Part shown: piece after piece, positions 1 through 6,665 of the stretch | How positions within the stretch are numbered: the stretch's first letter is position 1 | Layout of the letters: each line of letters begins with the position of its first letter | Origin: Syntrophomonas sp. UBA4807 | GTDB taxonomy: Bacteria > Bacillota > Syntrophomonadia > Syntrophomonadales > Syntrophomonadaceae | Assembly: GCA_002402575.1 (NCBI GenBank) | Contig: DHGD01000095.1 | Location: forward strand, 1 to 12,026 | Reading direction: 5' to 3' | Length of the DNA: 12,026 bases | Made by a program: the position numbers and the translations under genes | The notes under the pieces: model-generated | Told to the model about the DNA's origin: nothing | The model's input: only the letters and a program-made list of their open reading frames with translations | Database searches by the model: none

Positions 1-7
1 TTTCTTA

Positions 8-82
8 TGGTACGCCTGAGAGGAATCGAACCTCCGCACCCGGCTCCGGAGGCCGGTGCTCTATCCACTGAGCTACAGGCGC
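8..82 (-). tRNA. tRNA-Arg (anticodon CCG), CCA encoded
   Basis: A full cloverleaf reads on the minus strand. The acceptor stem GCGCCTG pairs with CAGGCGT through one G-T closing pair. The D arm is GCTC/GAGC. The anticodon stem CCGGC/GCCGG holds the loop CTCCGGA, with anticodon CCG at 47-49, which decodes CGG arginine codons. The T arm is GGAGG/CCTCT around TTCGATT. The discriminator is A and the CCA end is encoded in the DNA (positions 8-10). A consensus-like promoter lies directly upstream. Confidence 0.97.
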
Positions 83-96
83 ATAATGCATTACTG

Positions 97-125
97 ATTA
101 TAGCAGAATAAATTGGTGAGGTCAA
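97..125 (-). promoter_or_regulatory. sigma-A promoter of the tRNA-Arg gene
   Basis: On the minus strand TTGACC (120-125) is followed by a 17-bp spacer and TATAAT (97-102). TGC just before the -10 box also makes it an extended -10. The -10 box ends 14 bp before the mature tRNA 5' end. The exporter gene upstream has no clear terminator, so readthrough into the tRNA is also possible. Confidence 0.8.
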
Positions 126-164
126 AGCCACATTGCATCGAGACGCCCCAAGCTGAGACCGGGG

Positions 165-1562
165 CTATGACTCTTTAACAGCTACAGTCTCGGCCGGGGT
201 CCCCCGTAAAGCCCCGGTCAGCAAAGAGACCAACAGGCCAGTCAGGCTAAGCGCGGCGGCAAACAGGTAGACCCGGTGCGAAGCCAGGACATAGGCTTGC
301 TCATAAGTCAGGAAATTCTGGTTTAGCGTAAAAAACCAGGTAAAAAGGCTGGCTGATAAAGCTATGCCCAGAGCGTGCCCGAAATTGCGGATAGTGGCGA
401 TAAATCCTCCGGTGTAGCCGGCTTTGGATTTGGGCACTGCCCCCAGGATGGAGCTGTTGTTGGGAGAACCGAAACAACCCATGCCGATGCCAAAAATAAC
501 CAGCCCCAATATTATGTGCAGCGGCCCGGTTTCGGCATTCATCAGACTAAACACCACAAAGGCCAGACTGGCCAGAAGAAACGATACCGAAGTAAGGCGC
601 GCCGGGCCGATACGGTCGGAGAGGCTGCCGGCCAAAGGCGCGGTAAATATCAGGCAGATCGGAGGTATGGTCATTAACAGGCCGGATTGGGCCGGAGAGT
701 AGCCCAAGAGTCTCTCCAGATAAAAGGGCAATAGAAAGTACATGAAATTTTGTAAGATGTAGATGATAAAGCCCAGTATATTGCCAAAAAGAAAGGTTTT
801 TACCTTGAATAACCCTAGATCCAGCAAGGGTTGGGGGCTTCTCTTTTCATAGTGGTAAAAGGCCAGCAAGAGCAGCAATCCCAGAATGAGCAGATTCCAG
901 TCCAGCCCCGCATGGGCTGAGAGAGACAAGACCAATATTGTCGCGGACAGGCCAAAAAGGATTATTCCCACCGGGTCAAATCCGCGGTCGCTTGACGCCT
1001 GTTCCTGTCGGGGGAGATATCTCCAGGCTAAAAAGAAGGCCAGCACTCCTATGGGGACATTAATCCAAAATATGGTAGGCCAGGCGAAGCGGGCTACCAA
1101 AAAACCGCCCAGAGACGGTCCGGTCATATTGCCAATTCCGACTATGCTGCCGGTCAAGCCCAAGGCCTTGCCCCGTTCATCCGGGGGAAAGTTGTTGGAG
1201 ACGATGCCTATTCCGGTGGCCATTAGCATGCTGGCTCCAAGAGCCTGAAATACCCGGGCCGCAATCAGGCTGGACAAGGTATGCGACAGCCCGCACAACA
1301 CCGACCCCAGGGTGAATCCCAGGAATCCAGCGGTATATATACGGTTGCTGCCGATTTTGTCGCCCAGGTTGCCCAGAAATAAGAGGGTGGCGGTAATGGC
1401 CAGCATATAGGAGGTGACCACCCATTGAATCTGCTGCAAGCCTACCGCAAGGCTTTTAGCTATGGTGGGATTGGCTATGTTGAGAATGCTGCCATCCAGT
1501 GTGGACATAAATATGCCCAGACAAACGATGAAAAGTACTTTCCATTTAGATGCGATCTTCAA
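165..1562 (-). CDS. MFS drug-type efflux transporter, DHA2 (EmrB/QacA) family
   Basis: A 465-residue, strongly hydrophobic protein of the major facilitator superfamily. It most likely exports drugs or metabolites across the cytoplasmic membrane by proton antiport. The first helix carries LDGSILNIANPTI (about 22-34), the D1-type motif of DHA2 exporters. Motif A, GNLGDKIGSNRI, is at about 64-75. Motif B with Arg103 is in RVFQALGASML. Motif C is the Gly/Pro-rich stretch at 135-153, the antiporter signature. Length and helix density fit the 14-helix DHA2 type. The start is TTG at 1560-1562, chosen because a strong GGAGGGTGAG ribosome binding site stands directly upstream. A TATAAT-like -10 lies in the AT-rich leader near 1620-1630, without a good -35. 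The substrate cannot be inferred, and no regulator gene is adjacent. It lies downstream of spoIIP on the same strand but is probably transcribed on its own. Confidence 0.93.
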   Translation of the reverse strand: MKIASKWKVLFIVCLGIFMSTLDGSILNIANPTIAKSLAVGLQQIQWVVTSYMLAITATLLFLGNLGDKIGSNRIYTAGFLGFTLGSVLCGLSHTLSSLIAARVFQALGASMLMATGIGIVSNNFPPDERGKALGLTGSIVGIGNMTGPSLGGFLVARFAWPTIFWINVPIGVLAFFLAWRYLPRQEQASSDRGFDPVGIILFGLSATILVLSLSAHAGLDWNLLILGLLLLLAFYHYEKRSPQPLLDLGLFKVKTFLFGNILGFIIYILQNFMYFLLPFYLERLLGYSPAQSGLLMTIPPICLIFTAPLAGSLSDRIGPARLTSVSFLLASLAFVVFSLMNAETGPLHIILGLVIFGIGMGCFGSPNNSSILGAVPKSKAGYTGGFIATIRNFGHALGIALSASLFTWFFTLNQNFLTYEQAYVLASHRVYLFAAALSLTGLLVSLLTGALRGTPAETVAVKES

Positions 1563-1701
1563 AAACTCACCCTCCCCCGGATCATCAGGTCGCGTATGCT
1601 TATCGACCTACAACTTTAATTATTATATAAATATCTGTCCGGGGAAAGGCGCAATCTGTCACAATAGTGTAATCGGGTTCAATTTAGGGCTGTAAGGATG
1701 T

Positions 1702-2649
1702 TTAACGGTTGCGCAGCACGGCCACCAAGGCATCTCCCATGGCGGTAACAGCTCGTTCTGCTGACAACTGGTAGTTGCCTTCAGTGCCCACTTCGAGGAG
1801 AAGCGCGGTTGGATAGAGGTCTTGATTGTAGTCCCCGCGCCCGATATAGATTCCTCTTAATAGACCGGGGTAGAGGGAATCGGCAGCCGCTTTGACCTGT
1901 ATGGCGTAATCCAGATTGGTTTTAAATTTGGGGTTGGTTCGCCCCATAACGATCATTACCCGGGAGGCAGGGACGCCGTTGATGGTGGTCTGATAAGCCG
2001 AAACCGGCGCCGCGTCGCGATGAATATCAAAGGCTGCGTCAGGCGCCTCAGTGAGAAGCTGAGTGGCGGTGCGCCGCGAACGGTGGTAGGCGTTGATATC
2101 ATGGGGGTCATGCTTGTTAAGGCTGTGGGTAACACTTATGCCATTTAATCTGAAGGTATCCGCCAGTTTGACGCCCACTTCATATACGTCGCCATCCCCG
2201 GGCCGCGATGACGTTCCTGAAGTCGGGGTATAGCATTCGTCAGTATGGGTGTGATATATTACCACATGGATGTCCTGTGGCGGGGTCTGCACGGGAACGG
2301 CTGGACCCAATGCCGGCTGAGCGCTGTTGTCTAGGCTGAGCATAGATGTCAATGGCGAATTATCAGCTTTCTTCAGACTTGCCCAGGCTTGGTCGCGCTC
2401 CACTCGGGTGATCTGATATTGCTGATTCTGGTCGCTTATCCATATGTCATCAACATGTACCGGAATGCCGGTTTCCAAGACCACATTGCCGATTTCGTCC
2501 CTGACCGTATAGTAGGAGGGATTGCTCTGACTATCTCCCAGTGGTTTAGCTTGCGGGGCATTAACCAGATTCATCAGATAGGCTCCAACCAGCACAGCCA
2601 GCAATATGCCAAAGAATATCCACAAATACCTTTTAGCCGTTGTCTCCAT
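1702..2649 (-). CDS. spoIIP: Stage II sporulation protein P (SpoIIP), peptidoglycan hydrolase
   Basis: SpoIIP is an amidase and endopeptidase. In the SpoIID-SpoIIM-SpoIIP complex it thins septal peptidoglycan and drives membrane migration during engulfment of the forespore. The protein is 315 residues from the chosen start, with an N-terminal membrane anchor (about 8-29) and an extracytoplasmic domain. Family motifs are visible: YHTHTDECY (132-140), FDIHRD (207-212), MGRTNPKF (235-242) and LLLEVGT with Glu286; the His and Glu residues are the expected zinc and catalytic ligands. A longer reading begins at an ATG at 2676. I prefer ATG 2649 because AAGAAAGGCGG (2657-2667, read on the minus strand) sits 7 bases before it, while the upstream ATG has no ribosome binding site. 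The site lies in one arm of an inverted repeat and a sigma-E-like promoter lies just upstream. The gene marks the host as an endospore former. Confidence 0.95.
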   Translation of the reverse strand: METTAKRYLWIFFGILLAVLVGAYLMNLVNAPQAKPLGDSQSNPSYYTVRDEIGNVVLETGIPVHVDDIWISDQNQQYQITRVERDQAWASLKKADNSPLTSMLSLDNSAQPALGPAVPVQTPPQDIHVVIYHTHTDECYTPTSGTSSRPGDGDVYEVGVKLADTFRLNGISVTHSLNKHDPHDINAYHRSRRTATQLLTEAPDAAFDIHRDAAPVSAYQTTINGVPASRVMIVMGRTNPKFKTNLDYAIQVKAAADSLYPGLLRGIYIGRGDYNQDLYPTALLLEVGTEGNYQLSAERAVTAMGDALVAVLRNR

Positions 2650-2656
2650 AACAAAA

Positions 2657-2699
2657 CCGCCTTTCTTAGGTAGCATTAAATATTATGCCTGAAAGGCGG
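2657..2699 (-). repeat. Inverted repeat masking the spoIIP ribosome binding site
   Basis: CCGCCTTTC (2657-2665) and GAAAGGCGG (2691-2699) are perfect 9-bp inverted arms, with AGG/CCT pairing just inside. Read on the minus strand, the downstream arm is the spoIIP Shine-Dalgarno region, so an RNA spanning both arms would hide it. There is no T-tract, so it is not a normal terminator. Confidence 0.6.
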
Positions 2700-2710
2700 C
2701 CAGGATATGC
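2680..2710 (-). promoter_or_regulatory. Candidate sigma-E-type promoter of spoIIP
   Basis: On the minus strand GCATATC (2704-2710) resembles the sigma-E -35 KMATATT. CATAATAT (2680-2687) resembles the sigma-E -10 CATACAnT. The spacing between the blocks is 16 bp, or 18 bp counted from the ATA core, which is at the long end of the allowed range. Transcription would begin near 2673, about 25 bases before the spoIIP start codon. Placing spoIIP in the mother-cell sigma-E regulon is established in Bacillus. The match here is good but inferred by eye. Confidence 0.45.
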
Positions 2711-2834
2711 AAAAACCAATCAGTCCGAAAGCGGCTTAACGGTTAATGACCTGCATTGCCGGGCCTTTTGACCATGATAAAGGTTTGCTTTCATGGCCGA
2801 CCGACTATTGGATTTTCAAAGCGCTTTTTAAGGC

Positions 2835-4106
2835 TTAAAGGTTAGTGTCCCAATCAGCCAGATAAGCTTTTTGTTCGGTAGTCAGACCGTCAATGGCAAC
2901 ACCCGCAGTCTGCAATTTGAGCCGGGCAACCGTTTGATCGATTGCGGCAGGTACATTATACACATGGCAGCCCAGTTCCTGGCGGTTTTGCAAAAGGTAA
3001 ACCAGAGACATAGCCTGCAGGGAAAAACTGAGATCCATCACCTCAGCCGGGTGCCCATCCCCGGCGGCCAGGTTGACCAGGCGGCCTTCTGCTAAGAGAT
3101 ATAGACGACGGCCGTCGCTCAAGGTGAATTCTTCGATGTTATTTTTTAGCAGCCGCTTTGCGCAAGCTAGGGAAGTCAGGTCCTGTTTAGATATTTCCAC
3201 ATCAAAGTGGCCGGCGTTGGCCATAATGGCGCCGTCCCTCATAACCTCCATATGCTCGCCTCTGATTACATTTATATTACCGGTGACGGTGATAAAAATG
3301 TCCCCCAGGCGGGCCGCTGCACTCATGGGCATGACCTGAAATCCGTCCATGATGGCCTCATTGGCCTTGATAGGATCAATTTCGGTGATGATCACCTTAG
3401 CGCCCATACCCAGAGCGCGCATCGAAACCCCTTTGCCGCACCAGCCATAACCGGCCACCACCACATTCTTGCCCGCCACCACCAGGTTGGTGGTGCGGTT
3501 GATGCCGTCCCAAACCGATTGGCCGGTACCATAGCGGTTATCGAACAGGTATTTCATGTAAGCGTCATTTACGGCTATCACCGGGAAAAGCAGGGCACCG
3601 TCCCGGTCCATGGAGCGCAGTCTGACGATACCGGTAGTGGTTTCCTCGCAGGCTCCGATTATGGCTTTAGCCTGTTGTTGCCTCTCCTTGTGCAGCAGGG
3701 TGACCAGATCAGCGCCATCATCAATTATTGCGTCAGGACCGGCATCCAAGGCCAGATTCAGGAAGCGCTCATACTCGGACATGGATTCCCCATGTATGGC
3801 ATAGACGGTGATGCCGCTGCCCGCCAGGGCTGCCACCACATCATCCTGGGTGGAAAGCGGATTGCTGGCGCAGGCTATTACTTTAGCTCCGGCAGTCTGC
3901 AGGGTTTGCAGCAAATAGCCGGTTTTGGCCTCCAGGTGCAAGCAGCAGGCGATGGTTTTGCCTGACAAAGGACGCGTCTGGGCATACTCCCGGCGAAGCT
4001 GGTTTATTACCGGCATGCGCCCCTGCACCCATTCCAGTTTACGGCAGCCGTCAGCGGCAAGAGCGATATCTTTAATAATTGAATGTGGCTGTGTACTGAT
4101 TTCCAT
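2835..4106 (-). CDS. ahcY: S-adenosylhomocysteine hydrolase (adenosylhomocysteinase), short form
   Basis: This cytosolic, NAD-dependent enzyme reversibly splits S-adenosylhomocysteine into adenosine and homocysteine, relieving product inhibition of methyltransferases. The protein has 423 residues, typical of the shorter archaeal, Thermotoga and clostridial type that lacks the insertion of plant and many proteobacterial enzymes. The substrate and catalytic residues are present: His57 (HLEAKT), the Asp pair in IIDDGADL (about 127-134), Glu155 in EETTTG, and Lys185 and Asp189 in NDAYMKYLFDN. The NAD site is GYGWCGKG (219-226), a variant of the usual GYGDVGKG, and NAGHFDVEI follows. GGAGG stands 7 bases before the ATG. 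The C terminus ends ADWDTNL and has no canonical KPDHYRY tail, as in other short forms. Archaeal relatives can hydrolyse S-inosylhomocysteine instead, which cannot be excluded here. The 5' leader may be structured. Confidence 0.95.
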   Translation of the reverse strand: MEISTQPHSIIKDIALAADGCRKLEWVQGRMPVINQLRREYAQTRPLSGKTIACCLHLEAKTGYLLQTLQTAGAKVIACASNPLSTQDDVVAALAGSGITVYAIHGESMSEYERFLNLALDAGPDAIIDDGADLVTLLHKERQQQAKAIIGACEETTTGIVRLRSMDRDGALLFPVIAVNDAYMKYLFDNRYGTGQSVWDGINRTTNLVVAGKNVVVAGYGWCGKGVSMRALGMGAKVIITEIDPIKANEAIMDGFQVMPMSAAARLGDIFITVTGNINVIRGEHMEVMRDGAIMANAGHFDVEISKQDLTSLACAKRLLKNNIEEFTLSDGRRLYLLAEGRLVNLAAGDGHPAEVMDLSFSLQAMSLVYLLQNRQELGCHVYNVPAAIDQTVARLKLQTAGVAIDGLTTEQKAYLADWDTNL

Positions 4107-4132
4107 AGCTCATCCTCCAAATTTTAATCGTT

Positions 4133-4184
4133 AGCCCCGCTCAGCGGTAATGGAGAACCCATTCATCAGCCGGCACTCGGGCTG
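4133..4184 (-). ncRNA. Candidate structured 5' leader of ahcY (unclassified)
   Basis: Read on the minus strand, the leader can form CAGCC/GGCTG (4167-4171 with 4180-4184, 8-nt loop), AATGG/CCATT (4149-4153 with 4159-4163, 5-nt loop) and CCGC/GCGG (4137-4140 with 4144-4147, 3-nt loop). A competing long-range pairing AGCCC/GGGCT (4133-4137 with 4179-4183) would disrupt the first hairpin. It ends about 25 bases before the ahcY start. I could not match it to the SAH, SAM or ZTP riboswitch consensus from memory. The stems are short, so chance pairing is possible. Confidence 0.3.
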
Positions 4185-4296
4185 TCACGCCTCTTAACAT
4201 ATTTACAGCATATTATTAGCATACCCGTCCGAACACCTATTTGGAATACAAATATGTGTTTGCCCCAGCTTGCTGGTATAATATTTCTTCCGTCTA

Positions 4297-4325
4297 TTGA
4301 CAGAACAAACGTTTGCAAATACAAT
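4297..4325 (+). promoter_or_regulatory. Near-consensus sigma-A promoter of the SOS-type micropeptide gene
   Basis: TTGACA (4297-4302), a spacer of exactly 17 bp and TACAAT (4320-4325). Transcription should start near 4332. One LexA box fills the start of the spacer and the second covers the start site, so a strong promoter appears to be held by a repressor. Confidence 0.88.
4303..4315 (+). promoter_or_regulatory. LexA (SOS) box 1, in the promoter spacer
   Basis: GAACAAACGTTTG fits the Gram-positive LexA consensus GAAC-RNRY-GTTY, with AAAC as the central four bases. It abuts the -35 box, where bound LexA would block RNA polymerase. Its centre is 27 bp from that of box 2. Confidence 0.8.
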
Positions 4326-4328
4326 AAT

Positions 4329-4342
4329 AGAACAAATGTTCT
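4329..4342 (+). promoter_or_regulatory. LexA (SOS) box 2, at the transcription start
   Basis: AGAACAAATGTTCT has perfect palindromic outer arms (AGAAC/GTTCT) around the central AAAT. The core GAAC-N4-GTTC is the Bacillus/Clostridium LexA (DinR) operator. It lies directly over the expected transcription start of the micropeptide gene. Confidence 0.85.
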
Positions 4343-4361
4343 AAACAAGGAGGCTGCGGAT

Positions 4362-4469
4362 ATGTTTCAGGGACTGACCAAAGGGGATTTCTTACAGGCC
4401 GTTGGAGGCGCTGCTGTCCTGGTGGTGGCTACATATCTCTTATCAGTGGTTTTTTTGTCTATCGTTTAA
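4362..4469 (+). CDS. Small single-span membrane peptide under LexA control
   Basis: A 35-codon gene with a strong ribosome binding site (AAGGAGG, 8 bases before the ATG) and a near-consensus promoter containing two LexA boxes. The peptide has a short polar start (MFQGLTKGDF) and then an almost unbroken hydrophobic stretch (about 11-35) with small residues GGAA at 15-18, which could pack helices. This fits one membrane span running to the C terminus. I recognise no family. By analogy only, SOS-induced membrane peptides include the toxin TisB of Escherichia coli and the division inhibitor SidA of Caulobacter, so inhibition of division or of the membrane potential after DNA damage is a reasonable guess. 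It is divergent from ahcY. No antisense antitoxin RNA is evident. The DUF4870 gene follows 104 bases later with no strong terminator between, so it might share the SOS transcript. Confidence 0.82.
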   Translation: MFQGLTKGDFLQAVGGAAVLVVATYLLSVVFLSIV

Positions 4470-4573
4470 TTGTCTCATTGCGACATGTTCAGATAAGGGG
4501 TAAACAAGCGCCGGGCGGTAGAATATAATATAACCATGAACTGCCGATATCGATGGAACATGGAGGTATTGAA

Positions 4574-4957
4574 ATGGTGTCTAACGACCCTGCTGAACGA
4601 AATTGGGCTATGGCCTGCCACCTGAGCGCTTTTCTGGCTTTCACCGCACTGCCTCTGGGGAATGTACTGGGACCGTTGATCGTATGGCTGTTGAGGAAAG
4701 ACCAGTACCCGCTGGTGGATGAACAGGGCAAAGAATCTCTTAATTTTCAGATCTCCATGAGCATTTACGCGGTGGCCGGTTTGGCGCTGGCAGGAATTCT
4801 GCTGGTGACAATCTTTTTAATACCGCTGAGCTTCATTACCTTGTTATTGTTAGGAGTCTTGGGTGCCGCTGATATAATCTTGGTAATAATGGCCGCAATC
4901 AGTATAAGCAATGGGCAGCCGTATCAATACCCCTTAACCATCCGCTTTCTGAAATGA
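4574..4957 (+). CDS. DUF4870 (Tic20-like) small membrane protein
   Basis: A 127-residue membrane protein of the DUF4870 family, whose function is unknown. The N-terminal RNWAMACHLSAFLAF helix and the GPLIVWLLRKDQYPLVDEQGKESLNFQ loop, with its polar VDEQGKESLNFQ part, are typical of the family. Long hydrophobic segments follow (about 63-86 and 88-111), giving three to four spans. An ATG 21 bases further upstream would add seven residues. I chose 4574 because GGAGG is placed 7 bases before it. A TATAAT (4524-4529) upstream lacks a clear -35, so the gene may have its own weak promoter or be read from the SOS promoter. A good terminator follows at 4975-4998. Confidence 0.9.
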   Translation: MVSNDPAERNWAMACHLSAFLAFTALPLGNVLGPLIVWLLRKDQYPLVDEQGKESLNFQISMSIYAVAGLALAGILLVTIFLIPLSFITLLLLGVLGAADIILVIMAAISISNGQPYQYPLTIRFLK

Positions 4958-4974
4958 TCGTTGTGATTTACTGA

Positions 4975-4998
4975 CAGCAGGCCTGGCCTGCTGTTTTT
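4975..4998 (+). terminator. Rho-independent terminator after the DUF4870 gene
   Basis: CAGCAGG/CCTGCTG forms a 7-bp stem with loop CCTGG and is followed at once by TTTTT. It lies 17 bases after the stop codon and ends the micropeptide-DUF4870 unit. Confidence 0.85.
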
Positions 4999-5216
4999 GC
5001 GCCTAACCATAGATGAAGGCAATCATGGTTGCGGGGAAACTCCCCCTGGCGTGCCGCAATACATGTTTCTGAGGGAATATGGCTGAGGCTCTGAAGAGTA
5101 TGGCCTGCGGTGATACACTGCGGCGGGTTTATGGGGAGGGAATATTTGAAAAGAACCATGACCAGAGGTAAGCTAAGGTAAATTGGAAAGATTAAAGACC
5201 CATAAGGGGGTGCAAG
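4999..5216 (+). other. Intergenic stretch with one weak small ORF
   Basis: No family-level gene is visible. AACCAT/ATGGTT (5005-5010 and about 5025-5030) could form a weak hairpin. A 30-codon reading frame runs at 5079-5171 (starting MAEALKSMACG). Its GAGG lies only 4 bases before the ATG, so the initiation site is poor. I regard it as unproven and probably not a gene. The metallohydrolase promoter should lie here; TTGAAA with a 17-bp spacer and TAAGCT is only a weak candidate. Confidence 0.4.
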
Positions 5217-5903
5217 ATGAAGCGAAAGGCGGTTGAAATAGCCCCATACGTATATCAGGTGGGTGGGGGAAGGCTTTCTGACGCCGAGGATTGTCTGGTT
5301 TACCTGGTGGCAGGGGAGGGCGCGTCCTGTCTGATTGATACCGGTGCCGGGGCAAGCGTGCCGCAGATCCTTGATAACATTGCATACAGCGGTTTAAATC
5401 TAGGAGATATAAAGACGATTATTGCCACTCACGGGCACATAGACCATATAGGCGGACTGCAGGCTTTTAAAGAGATATTGGGCGCCAGGATCATTGCCCA
5501 CCAATTAGATCTGCCGGCTATCGAAGAGGGTCGGCCTGAACTTACTGCCGCTGCCTGGTATGGGATCAGGTATAAGGGAGTGAAAGCGGACCGGGTGTTG
5601 TACGGTGACGAAACCGTAATGATAGGAGATTTGGCCCTGCATTGTGTTCACACCCCAGGCCACACTCCGGGCAGTATTGCAGTCTATGTAGATATCGACG
5701 GGCAGCGCATCCTGTTTGGACAGGATATACACGGCCCGTTCACCAAAGAATGGGGTTCGGACAAGGAGCAGTGGAAAAATTCCATGAATAAACTGCTGGC
5801 CTTAAAAGCCGATATCCTCTGTGAAGGCCATTTTGGCATTTATTCGCCTGCTTCTGCCGTAAAAGAATACATACAGGGCTATATCCGCCGTCTGGGGCGT
5901 TGA
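5217..5903 (+). CDS. Metallo-beta-lactamase-fold hydrolase (glyoxalase II-like)
   Basis: A 228-residue soluble protein of the metallo-beta-lactamase superfamily. The full set of metal ligands is visible: His72, His74, Asp76 and His77 in THGHIDHIGG, His149 in TPGHTPGS, Asp170 in FGQDIHGP, and His205 in CEGHFG. This predicts a dinuclear zinc or iron hydrolase. TPGHTPGSIAVY is typical of the hydroxyacylglutathione hydrolase-like branch, which acts on thioesters and related compounds. The exact substrate is not readable. The protein has no signal peptide and no flavodiiron domain. The start is well supported by GGGGG six bases before the ATG. The gene stands alone between the terminator at 4975-4998 and the convergent 3D-domain gene, with only 7 bases between the two stops. 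Confidence 0.92.
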   Translation: MKRKAVEIAPYVYQVGGGRLSDAEDCLVYLVAGEGASCLIDTGAGASVPQILDNIAYSGLNLGDIKTIIATHGHIDHIGGLQAFKEILGARIIAHQLDLPAIEEGRPELTAAAWYGIRYKGVKADRVLYGDETVMIGDLALHCVHTPGHTPGSIAVYVDIDGQRILFGQDIHGPFTKEWGSDKEQWKNSMNKLLALKADILCEGHFGIYSPASAVKEYIQGYIRRLGR

Positions 5904-5910
5904 AATAATC

Positions 5911-6456
5911 CTATCGCCAGGGCTCATACCAGTAGTAGTCAACGGTTTTGACGCCGAATTTGGAAGCGCTCTGATTGCTGTAATAATTGGTGTTGCCCCA
6001 GTAAATATCAAACCAGTAGGGAGTGGAGCCATAGCGCCCATAATAGATATCCCCGGTATCGATTACCTTGAAGGCCGACATGGGGCGGCCGTTCACGGTC
6101 AGCGGTTCCTTCAGATAAATTAAGGTTCCGTAAGGAATGATGGGCTGGCGGGGATCTGCGCCGGGATAAATAGGATGTACCGCCACTCCGCCGATGTAGT
6201 ACCTGCCTCCGCTGGAAGGGCGCGGGGCTTGGCTTTGCTCTACATAGGCCGTGGATTTCTGGTCTTTTACTGAAAATTTAACATACCACTCAGTTTCAGC
6301 TTGTTGCTGGATTTCGGGCACTGCGAAAGGCTTCTGCGGTACTTCCGCTGGCGGCTTGCGGTCTGTAGTCAGCCATATTGTCAACAATACAATAGCCACC
6401 GAGACCGCATAGGCCAGTAATTTGGCCCAATCTGCTTGCAAACCTCGATTCCGCAA
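5911..6456 (-). CDS. Membrane-anchored 3D-domain (double-psi beta-barrel) protein
   Basis: A 181-residue protein with an N-terminal membrane anchor (about 12-30), a Pro/Gln-rich linker (about 34-55) and a C-terminal 3D domain. The domain signature reads GGVAVHP (89-95), IIPYGTLIYL (106-115), FKVIDTGDIYYG (129-140) and YWFDIYWG (147-154). The last two blocks carry the conserved Asp residues (Asp133, Asp150). Such domains occur in cell-wall lytic proteins such as YabE/Rpf- and MltA-type enzymes, so a role outside the membrane in wall or spore-cortex remodelling is likely but not shown. The start is TTG at 6454-6456, preceded by AGGAGGTG at a normal distance. The gene is divergent from the hydrogenase-maturation operon and convergent with the metallohydrolase. 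It is rich in Tyr near the C terminus. Confidence 0.85.
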   Translation of the reverse strand: MRNRGLQADWAKLLAYAVSVAIVLLTIWLTTDRKPPAEVPQKPFAVPEIQQQAETEWYVKFSVKDQKSTAYVEQSQAPRPSSGGRYYIGGVAVHPIYPGADPRQPIIPYGTLIYLKEPLTVNGRPMSAFKVIDTGDIYYGRYGSTPYWFDIYWGNTNYYSNQSASKFGVKTVDYYWYEPWR

Positions 6457-6546
6457 ATCTTCACACCTCCTGTCTGCTTAATTTGCTCAGGATAAGGCAT
6501 GAATATTAAATGTAAAATGGTTTTTAATAGTGTCAGCCAAACATAT

Positions 6547-6564
6547 TTGTGATAAAAAGCACTA
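6547..6564 (+). promoter_or_regulatory. Weak Rex-like operator upstream of the hyd operon
   Basis: TTGTGATAAAAAGCACTA matches the TTGTGA-N6-TCACAA form of the redox repressor Rex perfectly in the first half-site and in four of six positions of the second. Rex commonly controls fermentation and hydrogenase genes in Firmicutes. The site lies between the divergent 3D-domain gene and the hyd operon. No matching -35/-10 pair was found close by (TATAAT at 6586-6591 has a poor -35), so this is a suggestion only. Confidence 0.2.
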
Positions 6565-6665
6565 TATTAATCCGCGATACTGGAATATAATAAAATTGTA
6601 AATTAAAAAACCCTGATGATAAGGTATTATGGTTACTGAGTTGAAGGGGAGCGCACGGAAGAGGC

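Noticed and set aside
133..165. GCCCC/GGGGC hairpin after the exporter stop, considered as a terminator
   Set aside because: A 5-bp stem with a large loop and no T-tract; the support is too weak.
2767..2792. Inverted repeat CCATGA/TCATGG between ahcY and spoIIP, considered as the ahcY terminator
   Set aside because: The stem is short, the loop is long, and no T-tract follows on either strand.
3207..3965. A 252-codon plus-strand frame opposite ahcY
   Set aside because: It is antisense to a fully recognisable adenosylhomocysteinase, has no ribosome binding site and no family features.
4166..4348. A 60-codon minus-strand frame starting inside LexA box 2
   Set aside because: It has no ribosome binding site and overlaps the operators and the candidate ahcY leader, so a coding role is unlikely.
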